From: Mesorhizobium sp. ES1-4
GTDB taxonomy: Bacteria > Pseudomonadota > Alphaproteobacteria > Rhizobiales > Rhizobiaceae
DNA length: 64,000 bases
NCBI RefSeq assembly: GCF_020164745.1
Contig: NZ_JAIUGV010000001.1
Location: forward strand, 124,001 to 188,000
Direction of reading: 5' to 3'
Each line of letters begins with the position of its first letter. Positions within the stretch are counted from its first letter, which is position 1. Under the pieces are notes generated by a model. It worked only from the letters and a program-made list of their open reading frames with translations. It was not told the DNA's origin and did no database searches. Shown piece after piece: positions 9,181-17,679 of this stretch. The translations under genes and the position numbers were made by a program.

Positions 9181-10488
9181 ATGGCCGATCTGTTCAGTGT
9201 CGATGAGCCGGAAAAGGTGCCGCCCGGGCGGCCGCTGGCCGACAGGTTGCGTCCGAAGAACCTTGGCGAGGTCGTCGGCCAGGAACATCTGACGGGTCCC
9301 GATGGCGCGCTGACCCGGCTGATCGGTTCCGGCTCGCTGGGATCGATGATCTTCTGGGGGCCGCCCGGCACCGGCAAGACGACGGTGGCGAGGCTGCTTG
9401 CCGGCGAAACCAGCCTTGCTTTCGAGCAGATATCTGCGGTTTTTTCCGGGGTCGCCGACCTCAAGAAAGTCTTCGAGGCGGCCAAGCTGCGCCGCGCCAA
9501 CGGCCGTCAGACGCTGCTCTTCGTCGATGAGATCCACCGCTTCAACCGTGCCCAGCAGGATTCCTTTCTCCCTGTCATGGAGGATGGAACGGTTGTCCTG
9601 GTTGGCGCCACGACCGAAAACCCATCCTTCGAACTCAACGCGGCCTTGTTGTCGCGCGCGCGGGTCATGGTCTTTCATTCGCTCGGCGAAGACAGCATCG
9701 CCAAGCTCATGATGCGGGCGGAGGAGACGGAGGGCAGGGCGCTGCCGCTCGACGAACAGGCGCGGGCGATGCTGATCCGCATGAGCGATGGCGACGGACG
9801 CGCATCGCTGACGCTCGCCGAGGAGGTCTGGCGTGCCGCCAAGCCTGGCGAGATATTCGATCCCGAAGGGCTGCAGCGCATTGTCCAGCGCCGTGCGCCG
9901 ATCTACGACAAGGGCCAGGACGGCCATTACAATCTGATCTCGGCGTTGCACAAATCGGTGCGCGGCTCGGATCCGGATGCCGCGCTCTACTATCTCGCGC
10001 GCATGTTCGATGCCGGCGAGGATCCGCTTTATCTCGGCCGCCGGCTGGTGCGCATGGCGATGGAAGACATCGGGCTGGCCGATCCGCGGGCACTGGTCGT
10101 CGCCAACGCCGCCAAGGATGCCTATGACTATCTCGGCTCTCCGGAGGGCGAACTCGCTTTTGCCGAGGCCACCGTCTATCTCGCCACCGCGCCCAAATCC
10201 AACGCCGTCTATAGCGCCTTCAAGGCAGCCACACGGGCCGCGAAGGAACATGGCTCGCTGCTGCCGCCGAAGCACATCCTCAACGCGCCGACCAAGCTGA
10301 TGAAAGAAGAGGATTACGGCGCTGGCTACCGTTACGACCACGATGAGCCGGACGCCTTTTCAGGCCAGGACTATTTTCCCGAAAAGATGGGTCGCCAGAC
10401 CTTCTACGACCCGCCCGAGCGTGGTTTCGAGCGCGATATCAGGAAGCGGCTCGACTATTGGGCGAAGCTGCGCAAGGAACGGGAATAG
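9181..10488 (+). CDS. rarA: replication-associated recombination protein A (AAA+ ATPase)
   Basis: A 435-residue cytosolic ATPase of the RarA/MgsA/WRNIP1 family, acting at stalled forks. The N-terminus has PLADRLRPKNLGEVVGQEHL, Walker A GPPGTGKTT at about residue 60, Walker B LLFVDEIHRFN near 115 and sensor 1 VGATTENPSFELN. The C-terminal part has the RarA tetramerisation region (HKSVRGSDPDAALYYLARM and EHGSLLPPKHILNAPTKLMK). It starts at ATG 9181 close behind the protease, a common rhizobial pairing. Confidence 0.94.
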   Translation: MADLFSVDEPEKVPPGRPLADRLRPKNLGEVVGQEHLTGPDGALTRLIGSGSLGSMIFWGPPGTGKTTVARLLAGETSLAFEQISAVFSGVADLKKVFEAAKLRRANGRQTLLFVDEIHRFNRAQQDSFLPVMEDGTVVLVGATTENPSFELNAALLSRARVMVFHSLGEDSIAKLMMRAEETEGRALPLDEQARAMLIRMSDGDGRASLTLAEEVWRAAKPGEIFDPEGLQRIVQRRAPIYDKGQDGHYNLISALHKSVRGSDPDAALYYLARMFDAGEDPLYLGRRLVRMAMEDIGLADPRALVVANAAKDAYDYLGSPEGELAFAEATVYLATAPKSNAVYSAFKAATRAAKEHGSLLPPKHILNAPTKLMKEEDYGAGYRYDHDEPDAFSGQDYFPEKMGRQTFYDPPERGFERDIRKRLDYWAKLRKERE

Positions 10489-10493
10489 CCGGT

Positions 10494-11162
10494 TTGCAGA
10501 GCCCGGCGGTCGTGAGGCTTGAGGACGAGGCTTCGCCCTGGGGCATTTCAACTTCGCTCGTCCTCCATGCACTGTTCGCCGCGACACTGGCATTGATGCC
10601 GTTGCCGAAGCGGCCGAACCGACTGGAGGAAGAGCGGGTGTCGCTGGAAATCCTGACGCCTGAACAGTTCGAGGCATCGACGAGGCCGCCGTCGCCACCT
10701 GCGGTGCCGAACCCGCGGGCGGCAGAGCCGCCACCTGCTTCGAACCCGCCCAAAACTCAACCGCCCGCCACACCCGCCATGATTCGCCCGACGCGGATGT
10801 TGTCGGCCCAGACCCTGGCCGATCCGCGCAGCAAGCAGGCCCGAGCCGACCTCAAGACCTTTGCGTCCGACGAGCGCATGATACAGCTTTGCAATCTGGA
10901 GGCCATGGATCAGATCCGCCAATGGCGCACCGATTTCCAGCCGGAGAGGGTGGTTCCCTACGCAACCGCCGAGGAAAAGATCACCGGCACGACGATCGCC
11001 GCCGATGGCGCGGCTTTTCGCAGCCGCAAAAACTGGTACAGTTTGAAGTTCAAATGTCAGCTCGCACCAGACGGCGAAAGCGTCATCGGCTTCGAATTCC
11101 TGGTCGGCGATCCAGTGGCCAGGAACAGATGGGACGAACTCGGCTTGCCGGCGGTGCATTGA
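10494..11162 (+). CDS. DUF930 domain protein with TonB-like N-terminus
   Basis: About 222 residues. A short cytoplasmic N-terminus leads to one membrane segment (STSLVLHALFAATLALMPL) and a Pro-rich periplasmic linker (PPSPPAVPNPRAAEPPPASN) like TonB spacers. The C-terminal domain has LADPRSKQARADLKTFASDE, one conserved Cys in QLCNLEAMDQIRQW, and WYSLKFKCQLAPDGESVIGF, matching DUF930, a rhizobial envelope family of unknown function. The start is uncertain: TTG 10494 has GGGAA upstream, and in-frame TTG 10458 and GTG 10512 are possible. It begins 5 bases after rarA. Confidence 0.75.
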   Translation: MQSPAVVRLEDEASPWGISTSLVLHALFAATLALMPLPKRPNRLEEERVSLEILTPEQFEASTRPPSPPAVPNPRAAEPPPASNPPKTQPPATPAMIRPTRMLSAQTLADPRSKQARADLKTFASDERMIQLCNLEAMDQIRQWRTDFQPERVVPYATAEEKITGTTIAADGAAFRSRKNWYSLKFKCQLAPDGESVIGFEFLVGDPVARNRWDELGLPAVH

Positions 11163-11319
11163 CAGCCCGGCAGCCTTCACCAGGCAGCCAGACCGGCCAG
11201 ATGCCATGGCCGTTGTACGGTGACCCAAAAAACCTTATCAAGGCGCACGGTCGGGCGGTGGCCGTTGCCATGATTCAGGCACCTCATTCGCAACAGGATC
11301 GCGCTTCGCGCGTGGAAAA

Positions 11320-12150
11320 ATGACAAAAAACCTTCGCAAATCCCTTCGCAAATTCGCCATTGCCATCCCGTTACTCGCCCTTGGCTTCTACTTCATTCCG
11401 ATCCTGACGACGATCTTCATCGTCTGTGGCCTGATCGACGTGCTGCGCAACGACAGGAAGGATCTAGCGCTGTTCAGCGGCTACTTCCTTGGCAACGGGC
11501 TCTTCACCTGGTTGCTCTCACCCTTCAACTTGCTGGTCGATCTTCTGTGCTACAGAAATCCGGGCGTGTGGAAGCTGGAGCAGTTTCCCGCCGACTATCA
11601 GCGTGAAGTCAACGAGGTCCTTGATATCTTCAAGGCGCGCAAGGACGAGATCATCGCCGATATCGACGCCAATTTCGGCGCCGGGCGGCGCGGCATGTAT
11701 GTCTACCAATGGTACGGCAAGCACAAGATCGACAACGTCGCCGAGTTCAACAAGGATTTCAAATACATCAAGACCATTGCCGTTTCCGTCTTCAGCAAGC
11801 GTGAATCGACTTCCTGGCATTTTGGTCCGCTGCGGCTTAGCCTGCGCATCCTCTACAATTTGGTCCCGGTGAAGTCGGAGATCTTCGTCGAGTGCGGCAG
11901 CGTCAAGAATTACTGGTACGACAATCCGCTGTTCATTTTTGACGACACGTTGTTGCACCGTTCGGTCAACGAGTATGACGGCCGCCGCTACTGCGTGTTC
12001 ATGGATATTATCAGGCCGTCCCCGCTGCCCCGCCTGATCGCGGGCATGCTTGCGATTGTCTCGGTGAGCGTGGAGCGCATCAATTCGATGTTTTACAAGA
12101 ACTGGAAGATGATTGGCTCCACAAAGCCAAAGAAGGTTGAAACCACCTGA
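11320..12150 (+). CDS. membrane-anchored Asp/Asn beta-hydroxylase-family dioxygenase (LpxO-like)
   Basis: A 276-residue protein. N-terminal hydrophobic segments (AIAIPLLALGFYFIPILTTI and a second near residues 48-70) are followed by a cytosolic domain. Its C-terminal half shows SWHFGPLRLSLRILYNLVPV and PLFIFDDTLLHRSVNEYDGR, the His-GP-x-LR and FDD-x-x-x-H motifs that carry the two iron-binding His of the Asp/Asn hydroxylase family. LpxO in this family hydroxylates lipid A acyl chains using Fe(II) and 2-oxoglutarate. Substrate here is unknown. A GT-C-like gene follows 63 bases later. Confidence 0.65.
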   Translation: MTKNLRKSLRKFAIAIPLLALGFYFIPILTTIFIVCGLIDVLRNDRKDLALFSGYFLGNGLFTWLLSPFNLLVDLLCYRNPGVWKLEQFPADYQREVNEVLDIFKARKDEIIADIDANFGAGRRGMYVYQWYGKHKIDNVAEFNKDFKYIKTIAVSVFSKRESTSWHFGPLRLSLRILYNLVPVKSEIFVECGSVKNYWYDNPLFIFDDTLLHRSVNEYDGRRYCVFMDIIRPSPLPRLIAGMLAIVSVSVERINSMFYKNWKMIGSTKPKKVETT

Positions 12151-12213
12151 GCCGGCGTCGTCAGGGCGTCTCGATCCTGCCCTCGGCGGTTCTGTCTCTT
12201 CCTTCCTCGGCGG

Positions 12214-13875
12214 ATGCAAGTGTCAAAGAACAACGCCCTCGGATTCTGGACGGAAACTTACATATATTCCGTGATGCTGGGCATTGCCATCAGCGCTGCC
12301 TACATAGTTCTCGAAGAACCCGTTTACTATTGGGACTACGCTGCCTATTTCAATGCGTTCAATCAGCAGGGAGCGCTCCTGGTCGAGAGCCCCTTCAACT
12401 GGCTGAGCCAGTTGGGCACCTCCATCGCCACCCAAGACTACGGTGTGGCGATCCTGGTGCCGTTGATGCCCTTCCACATCGCCTTCGGCGGGTCGAGGCT
12501 TTCCTTCGTCGCTGGGATAGTCTCGGTCTACCTGGTTCCAGCGGCTCTTTTCATAGGTAGGATAAGTTACCTCGAGGCGGTCTCCGAGGCACCGTCTCGA
12601 AGCTGGCCAGCCGTCTGCATCGCGGCCTTGCTCTACACGCCGTTCTGGGCGCCGACGCTTCGTGGATTACCTGATATTGCTGGTTGTCTCGCTCTCACCG
12701 CGGCAACCTATTTCCTGTGGAAGTCAAAATTCCTGACCCGCGAACCGGTGGTGAGCGGAATATCCGTCGGCGCGAGCCTGTGGTTGGCGTTCATGCTGCG
12801 TCGTTGGCATGCCTATGCCGCTATCGGGGTTGCCCTTTCCGCGGCGTTCCTGGATTTGCTGCGGATCGCAAGGGACCGGGACGTTCCGGCACTCCGCGCG
12901 GCGGTAGCGGGCGGCCTGTGTGCGATCTTCGTTGTCGCCGCAACCACATTGAACTTCCAACTGCCTCTGCTTGCCAGGATTCTGGGAACGAGCTACGGCG
13001 ACCTTTACAGCGGATACAAGACGACCTTTGTCACTCAACTCGGTGAAATGGGGAACCGGCTCAGCTATGTGAATTGGCTGCTGATCATTGCTGGGCTTTA
13101 CATTTCCATCGTCCGCCGCAACAGGTTCTCGCTGTTTTGCGCTATCGCCTCGGTGCTCACATTCCTGATTTTCACCCGGACGCAGGATCCAGACCGCCAT
13201 CATTCACTACCGATGTTTCTCTGGCTTTTTCCTGCATACGCCCAGGCCATCGTCGCGATCGTCTCCGCGCCGGCGTTGAAGTCGCGAGGGTGGACCGCCG
13301 GCGTGGCGGTTGCCGCTGGATTCGCTTTCCTGGGCACATTTTTCCCTGCAGGCCGTCAACTCCTGTCTCCGGTCGATTTCGTTTTTGCGCGGCAGGCCAC
13401 GCTCCCGCTGCATCTCGACAATCTCCCCGAATACAGGCGCTTGATCGATGATCTGACCACCAGGCTGGGACCGGAGGATCGCTTTTCGGTTTTTGCCTCG
13501 GGGGCTGTCTTGAGCGATGCCCTGTTGTTCGAGATGGACCGGGACCTCGTTCCTCATATCGGCTGGATTTGTCAGGTGGACAGTCGCGATCGGTTTCGGC
13601 CGGACGCATTGAAATCCAGATTTGTCATTGCGACCGACCCGCCGGTTACTCATCTGCGACCGGGCGCGCAGATTTGCGTCACGCTTCCGAACCAATATAT
13701 CATTGATGGGCAAGGTATCGGTGCCGCGTACAAGCGCATTGCGCGTTACCAATTGTCGGGCGGCGTTACCGGCTACCTCTATGAGCAGATGCGCCCCGTC
13801 ACGCAGCAGGAAATCGGTGCGCTGTACGGCGAATTCAGGAAGGAATATCCGGACTGGACAACGCCTGTCTGGTGA
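12214..13875 (+). CDS. polytopic membrane protein, possible GT-C glycosyltransferase
   Basis: A 553-residue protein with about 10-11 hydrophobic segments and a C-terminal soluble domain of roughly 150 residues (LPEYRRLIDDLTTRLGPEDR onward). The first extracytoplasmic loop has EEPVYYWDYAAYFNAF, an acidic/aromatic patch like the catalytic loop of GT-C lipid-phosphosugar transferases. The overall shape suits that fold, but no family signature is decisive. ATG 12214 has only a weak ribosome-binding site. Composition is slightly more A/T-rich than neighbours. The preceding LpxO-like gene hints at envelope glycolipid modification. Confidence 0.55.
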   Translation: MQVSKNNALGFWTETYIYSVMLGIAISAAYIVLEEPVYYWDYAAYFNAFNQQGALLVESPFNWLSQLGTSIATQDYGVAILVPLMPFHIAFGGSRLSFVAGIVSVYLVPAALFIGRISYLEAVSEAPSRSWPAVCIAALLYTPFWAPTLRGLPDIAGCLALTAATYFLWKSKFLTREPVVSGISVGASLWLAFMLRRWHAYAAIGVALSAAFLDLLRIARDRDVPALRAAVAGGLCAIFVVAATTLNFQLPLLARILGTSYGDLYSGYKTTFVTQLGEMGNRLSYVNWLLIIAGLYISIVRRNRFSLFCAIASVLTFLIFTRTQDPDRHHSLPMFLWLFPAYAQAIVAIVSAPALKSRGWTAGVAVAAGFAFLGTFFPAGRQLLSPVDFVFARQATLPLHLDNLPEYRRLIDDLTTRLGPEDRFSVFASGAVLSDALLFEMDRDLVPHIGWICQVDSRDRFRPDALKSRFVIATDPPVTHLRPGAQICVTLPNQYIIDGQGIGAAYKRIARYQLSGGVTGYLYEQMRPVTQQEIGALYGEFRKEYPDWTTPVW

Positions 13876-14052
13876 ACCGCGACGGGCGGATCTGGCGCTG
13901 GCCGATCGCAAGGATGCCTGTTGCACCATCGTCGTATAGCGCCATCGAGCCGTGATCCCTTACAACGGTAGGGCGGATATGTCTGAGCCGATATAACGCG
14001 GCTCATATTGAGCTATGTGAGTTGGAAGCGACATTCGCCTTGGGAGGAAGAG

Positions 14053-15024
14053 GTGAGCGGACGGCAGCCGACCGGTCATCATGCGGATTTCATTCAGGCC
14101 TCCATCGCCAGCAGCGATGCGGCGCGTTCGGCCTTGGTCGCGTCCTGGCGGCGCTCGCTCACCTTGCATGGCCTCGATCCGGCCGAGCGCAAGGCTCCGC
14201 GCCGCCTTACCGAGAGCGAACTGCGCGAGGCGAGGCAACGCATGGAGCCGCTGCTACGCGCCGCCGATGCTAGCCTCGACCGTCTTTACCTGGCCGTCGG
14301 CGGCGTTGGCTGCTGCGTGCTGCTTGCCGACCGTGACGGCATTCCTGTCGAACGCCGCGGGGCCGTCGCGGATGACGGCACCTTCGACGAGTGGGGCCTG
14401 TGGACGGGCACGGTCTGGAGTGAGGACTCCGAGGGGACCAATGGCATCGGCACCTGTCTGGCCGATCAGCGGGCTCTGACCATCCACCGCGACCAGCATT
14501 TCTTTTCGCGCAACACGCTGCTCAGTTGCACCACCGCGCCGATCTATGATCACGAAGGCAATCCGGCCGCCGCGCTTGATGTTTCATCCTGCCGCTCCGA
14601 CCTTACCGAAGGCTTCGTCAACCTGATCGCCATCGCGGTGGGAGATGCAGCGCGCCGCATTGAGGCCGAGAATTTCCGGTTAGCGTTTTCGGGAGCCCGC
14701 ATCCTGCTGGCGCCGGTCGCCGAGCGCAGCGTCGGCGCACTGATCGCCGTCAATGCCGACGATCTGGTGGTCGGAGCAACACGCTCGGCGCGCCTTGGCC
14801 TGGGCATCACCCAACAAATCCTGACCAAGGGCCTCCCGGCCGCCGACATTCTCGGCGGCTCGGCCCGGGCAGCGGAAGATCTGGATGATGCCGAGCGCGG
14901 TGTGGTTCAACGGGCCATGGTGCGCGCCGAAGGCAATGTGTCGGCGGCGGCCGGCAATCTCGGGATTTCCAGGGCGACCTTGCATCGCAAGCTTGTCCGG
15001 TTCGGCATCCGTCGTCCACATTGA
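14053..15024 (+). CDS. GAF-domain regulator with Fis-type HTH, no AAA+ domain
   Basis: About 323 residues. The N-terminal AcoR-like part (SWRRSLTLHGLDPAERKAPR) leads to a GAF region (GTNGIGTCLADQRALTIHRD and LDVSSCRSDLTEGFVNLIAI) and a C-terminal Fis-type helix-turn-helix (SAAAGNLGISRATLHRKLVR). The sigma-54-activating AAA+ module of AcoR is absent, so it must act on another promoter type. GTG 14053 is preferred over TTG 14008 because GGAGG (14043-14047) is 5 bases upstream. It probably senses an alcohol or aldehyde and controls the adjacent aldehyde dehydrogenase; that link is inference. Confidence 0.85.
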   Translation: MSGRQPTGHHADFIQASIASSDAARSALVASWRRSLTLHGLDPAERKAPRRLTESELREARQRMEPLLRAADASLDRLYLAVGGVGCCVLLADRDGIPVERRGAVADDGTFDEWGLWTGTVWSEDSEGTNGIGTCLADQRALTIHRDQHFFSRNTLLSCTTAPIYDHEGNPAAALDVSSCRSDLTEGFVNLIAIAVGDAARRIEAENFRLAFSGARILLAPVAERSVGALIAVNADDLVVGATRSARLGLGITQQILTKGLPAADILGGSARAAEDLDDAERGVVQRAMVRAEGNVSAAAGNLGISRATLHRKLVRFGIRRPH

Positions 15025-15037
15025 GCTTTGAGCCCGT

Positions 15038-15061
15038 GAGTGTCGCAGATCTGCGACACTC
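15038..15061 (+). promoter_or_regulatory. 24-bp perfect palindrome upstream of the aldehyde dehydrogenase
   Basis: The half-site GAGTGTCGCAGA (15038-15049) is followed directly by its exact reverse complement TCTGCGACACTC (15050-15061). The core TGTCGCA...TGCGACA fits an operator for a dimeric Fis-type HTH protein such as the adjacent GAF-Fis regulator. It lies 13 bases after the regulator's stop and 101 bases before the dehydrogenase ATG. It could also act as a terminator stem, though no T-run follows. Confidence 0.65.
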
Positions 15062-15162
15062 CGTGCTGGCGAACGCCAGGGCCTGGGCTGACAAACCTGA
15101 ACTCGTCCGTAACTCTCCCCGGTGACGCGCCACATCCCGTGGTGCCGCCACTTGGGAGGAAG

Positions 15163-16683
15163 ATGATGAACAAGGTGGAATTTTCCCGCACGGCCAAGGT
15201 CCCCTTCGCCAAGCGCTATGACAACTACATCGGCGGCAAATGGGTCGCGCCGCATTCAGGAAGGTATTTCGAGAACATATCGCCGGTGACCGGCCGGCCG
15301 CTCGGCGAAGTAGCCCGTTCGGACGCGAGCGACATCGAGGCCGCACTTGACGCCGCGCACAAGGCCAAGGACGCTTGGGGCAAGACGAGCGCCGCCGCCC
15401 GGGCCTTGATCCTCAACCGCATCGCCGATCGCATGGAAGACAACCTCGATCTGCTGGCGCTTGCGGAGACCTGGGACAATGGCAAGCCGATCCGCGAGAC
15501 GACCGCCGCCGACCTGCCGCTGGCCATCGACCATTTTCGCTATTTCGCCGGCGCCGTGCGTGCGCAGGAGGGCGGCCTCTCCGAGATCGATCACGATACC
15601 GTCGCCTATCACTTCCACGAGCCGCTTGGCGTCGTCGGCCAGATCATACCGTGGAACTTCCCACTGCTGATGGCGGTCTGGAAGCTGGCGCCCGCACTTG
15701 CCGCCGGCAATTGCGTGGTGCTGAAGCCTGCCGAGCAGACGCCCGCCACCATCATGCTGTGGGCGGACCTGGTCGGCGACCTCCTGCCGGACGGCGTGCT
15801 CAACATCGTCAACGGCTTTGGCCTCGAGGCGGGTAAGCCTCTCGCCTCGTCGAACCGCATCGCCAAGATCGCCTTCACCGGCGAGACGACGACCGGACGG
15901 CTGATCTCGCAATACGCCAGCCAGAACCTCATCCCGGTCACGCTCGAACTCGGCGGCAAGTCACCCAATATCTTCTTCCAGGACGTGACCTCCGAAGACG
16001 ACGACTTCTTCGACAAGGCCATCGAAGGCTTCGTCATGTTCGCGCTCAACCAGGGTGAAGTCTGTACCTGCCCGAGCCGCGCGCTAGTGCATGAAAAAAT
16101 CTACGACAAGTTCATGGAAAAGGCGCTGAAGCGCGTCGAGGCGATCGTCCAGGGCGATCCGCTCGATCCGGCAACGATGATCGGCGCCCAGGCCTCGGGC
16201 GAACAGCTGGAGAAGATCCTGAGCTACTTCGATATCGGCCGCAAGGAAGGCGCCGAGGTGCTGACCGGCGGTGAGCAGAACCATCTGCCGGGCGACCTGG
16301 CCGGCGGCTACTACGTCAAGCCGACGGTGTTCAAGGGCCACAACAAGATGCGCATCTTCCAGGAGGAGATTTTCGGACCGGTGGTGTCGGTGACGACCTT
16401 CAAGGACGACGACGAGGCATTGTCGATTGCCAACGACACGCTCTACGGTCTCGGGGCCGGTATCTGGAGCCGCGACGCCAACCGCTGCTATCGTTTCGGC
16501 CGTGCCATCCAGGCCGGGCGTGTCTGGACCAACTGCTACCATGCCTATCCGGCGCATGCGGCATTCGGCGGTTATAAGCAGTCCGGCATCGGACGGGAAA
16601 ATCACAAGATGATGCTCGATCACTACCAGCAGACCAAGAACATGCTGGTCAGCTACAGCCCGAAGAAGCTCGGTTTCTTCTGA
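15163..16683 (+). CDS. NAD-dependent aldehyde dehydrogenase (AldB/AcoD type)
   Basis: A 506-residue cytosolic enzyme oxidising an aldehyde, probably acetaldehyde or a similar small one, to the acid. Visible motifs are the cofactor-side [20 protein letters not shown], general-base Glu in [13 protein letters not shown], catalytic C301 in [11 protein letters not shown] with a second Cys two residues on, and [10 protein letters not shown]. The start is ATG 15163 or the adjacent ATG 15166, both behind GGGAGGA. It is preceded by the GAF-Fis regulator and palindrome and followed by DUF779, a recurring trio. Confidence 0.92.
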   Translation: MMNKVEFSRTAKVPFAKRYDNYIGGKWVAPHSGRYFENISPVTGRPLGEVARSDASDIEAALDAAHKAKDAWGKTSAAARALILNRIADRMEDNLDLLALAETWDNGKPIRETTAADLPLAIDHFRYFAGAVRAQEGGLSEIDHDTVAYHFHEPLGVVGQIIPWNFPLLMAVWKLAPALAAGNCVVLKPAEQTPATIMLWADLVGDLLPDGVLNIVNGFGLEAGKPLASSNRIAKIAFTGETTTGRLISQYASQNLIPVTLELGGKSPNIFFQDVTSEDDDFFDKAIEGFVMFALNQGEVCTCPSRALVHEKIYDKFMEKALKRVEAIVQGDPLDPATMIGAQASGEQLEKILSYFDIGRKEGAEVLTGGEQNHLPGDLAGGYYVKPTVFKGHNKMRIFQEEIFGPVVSVTTFKDDDEALSIANDTLYGLGAGIWSRDANRCYRFGRAIQAGRVWTNCYHAYPAHAAFGGYKQSGIGRENHKMMLDHYQQTKNMLVSYSPKKLGFF

Positions 16684-16726
16684 TCGCCTCCCAGGGCCGC
16701 GCGTGGTCCCGCAGGATCGTCGTGAA

Positions 16727-16759
16727 CCCGAGGCGCGGCTTTATCAGCCGCGCCTCGGG
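16727..16759 (+). other. strong hairpin between aldehyde dehydrogenase and DUF779
   Basis: CCCGAGGCGCGGCT (16727-16740), TTATC loop, AGCCGCGCCTCGGG (16746-16759) is a perfect 14-bp GC-rich stem. There is no T-run after it, and it ends 28 bases before the DUF779 start. It could protect the upstream mRNA 3' end or attenuate DUF779 relative to the dehydrogenase. Confidence 0.6.
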
Positions 16760-16787
16760 TGATTTCGAGATGAAGGAGGAGAACGGC

Positions 16788-17165
16788 ATGCCCGACAAGA
16801 TTTCTCTCGGAAAAGTTTCGGCTACGCCAGAGGCCGTCGCTTTCCTGGCCGAGATCGTTGTCGATCACGGCCCGGTACTGTTCCACCAGTCCGGCGGCTG
16901 CTGCGACGGCTCCTCGCCGATGTGCTATCCCCGCGGCGATTTCATCGTCGGGGACAACGACATCATGCTGGGTGAGATCGGCGAGACGCCGTTCTATATC
17001 AGTGCCTCGCAATACGAGGCGTGGAGGCACACGGATCTCGTCATAGACGTGGTGCGGGGCAGGGGCGGCATGTTCTCGCTCGATAATGGCCGCGAAAGGC
17101 GCTTCCTGACGCGGTCGACTGTCTGTGCCGTTCCCGAAGCAGCGTCACCTGCTTCAAGGGATTGA
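16788..17165 (+). CDS. DUF779 family protein
   Basis: A 125-residue protein starting MPDKISLGKVSATPEAVAFL. It has the DUF779 core FHQSGGCCDGSSPMCYPRGD with adjacent Cys residues, and YISASQYEAWRHTDLVIDVV. ATG 16788 is chosen because AAGGAGGAG lies ideally upstream; an in-frame ATG exists at 16770. DUF779 genes are frequently found beside AldB-type aldehyde dehydrogenases, as here, so a role in that pathway (perhaps metal- or Cys-dependent) is plausible, but no activity is established. Confidence 0.85.
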   Translation: MPDKISLGKVSATPEAVAFLAEIVVDHGPVLFHQSGGCCDGSSPMCYPRGDFIVGDNDIMLGEIGETPFYISASQYEAWRHTDLVIDVVRGRGGMFSLDNGRERRFLTRSTVCAVPEAASPASRD

Positions 17166-17196
17166 CGCCGGCGCCCTCGCAAGGGCAGTAACGGCT

Positions 17197-17571
17197 ATGT
17201 TCAATCTTCTTCTTGTTGCTGTCGGCGGCGGTATCGGTGCCGGCATCCGCCATTTGGCCAGTATGGGCGCGCTGCGCCTCGCCGGCCCCAACTATCCCTG
17301 GGGCACGATGGCGATCAACATCATCGGCTCCTTTGCCATGGGGCTGTTCATCGCCACGCTGGCCCGCCGCGGCGGATCGAACGAGCTTCGGCTATTCGTC
17401 GCCACCGGCATCTTTGGCGGCTTCACCACTTTTTCCGCCTTTTCGCTCGATTTCGCGACGCTGTGGGAACGGGGAGCCGCGCTGCCGGCGTTTGGCTACG
17501 CGCTGGCCAGCGTCATTGGCGCGATCATTGCCCTGTTTCTGGGACTTTGGCTGGCAAGAAGCCTGCCGTAA
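17197..17571 (+). CDS. crcB: fluoride efflux channel CrcB/FluC
   Basis: A 124-residue inner-membrane protein with four hydrophobic helices. It contains GGGIGAGIRHLASMG, the pore-lining NIIGSFAMGLF and GIFGGFTTFSAFSLDF, the Fluc family signatures (central Asn and the Phe-box/TTFS motif). It works as a dual-topology dimer that exports fluoride. ATG 17197 gives the family length. No fluoride riboswitch of the crcB type was recognisable upstream. The stop codon lies inside a 30-bp palindromic terminator. Confidence 0.92.
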   Translation: MFNLLLVAVGGGIGAGIRHLASMGALRLAGPNYPWGTMAINIIGSFAMGLFIATLARRGGSNELRLFVATGIFGGFTTFSAFSLDFATLWERGAALPAFGYALASVIGAIIALFLGLWLARSLP

Positions 17572-17599
17572 AGCACGCCATGGCGTGCTTTACGGTTTT
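17566..17599 (+). terminator. 30-bp palindromic terminator overlapping the crcB stop
   Basis: CCGTAAAGCACGCCA (17566-17580) is followed at once by its exact reverse complement (17581-17595) and then TTTT. The crcB stop TAA (17569-17571) lies inside the first arm, so a terminating ribosome would cover part of the stem. Confidence 0.7.
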
Positions 17600-17679
17600 G
17601 GGTGGGATGCATTAGTGCTATTGCCCCGCCAAGCGCGGGCCAAGAGCCCTGATCGGGAAACGGACAAGCGAAAAAGAGC

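Noticed and set aside
15061..15162. Sigma-54 promoter before the aldehyde dehydrogenase
   Set aside because: No GG-N10-GC element of acceptable quality was found between the palindrome and the ATG.
17100..17196. Fluoride (crcB) riboswitch before crcB
   Set aside because: The conserved GG-GATGG-type core and pseudoknot were not visible, and most of the leader overlaps the DUF779 coding region.
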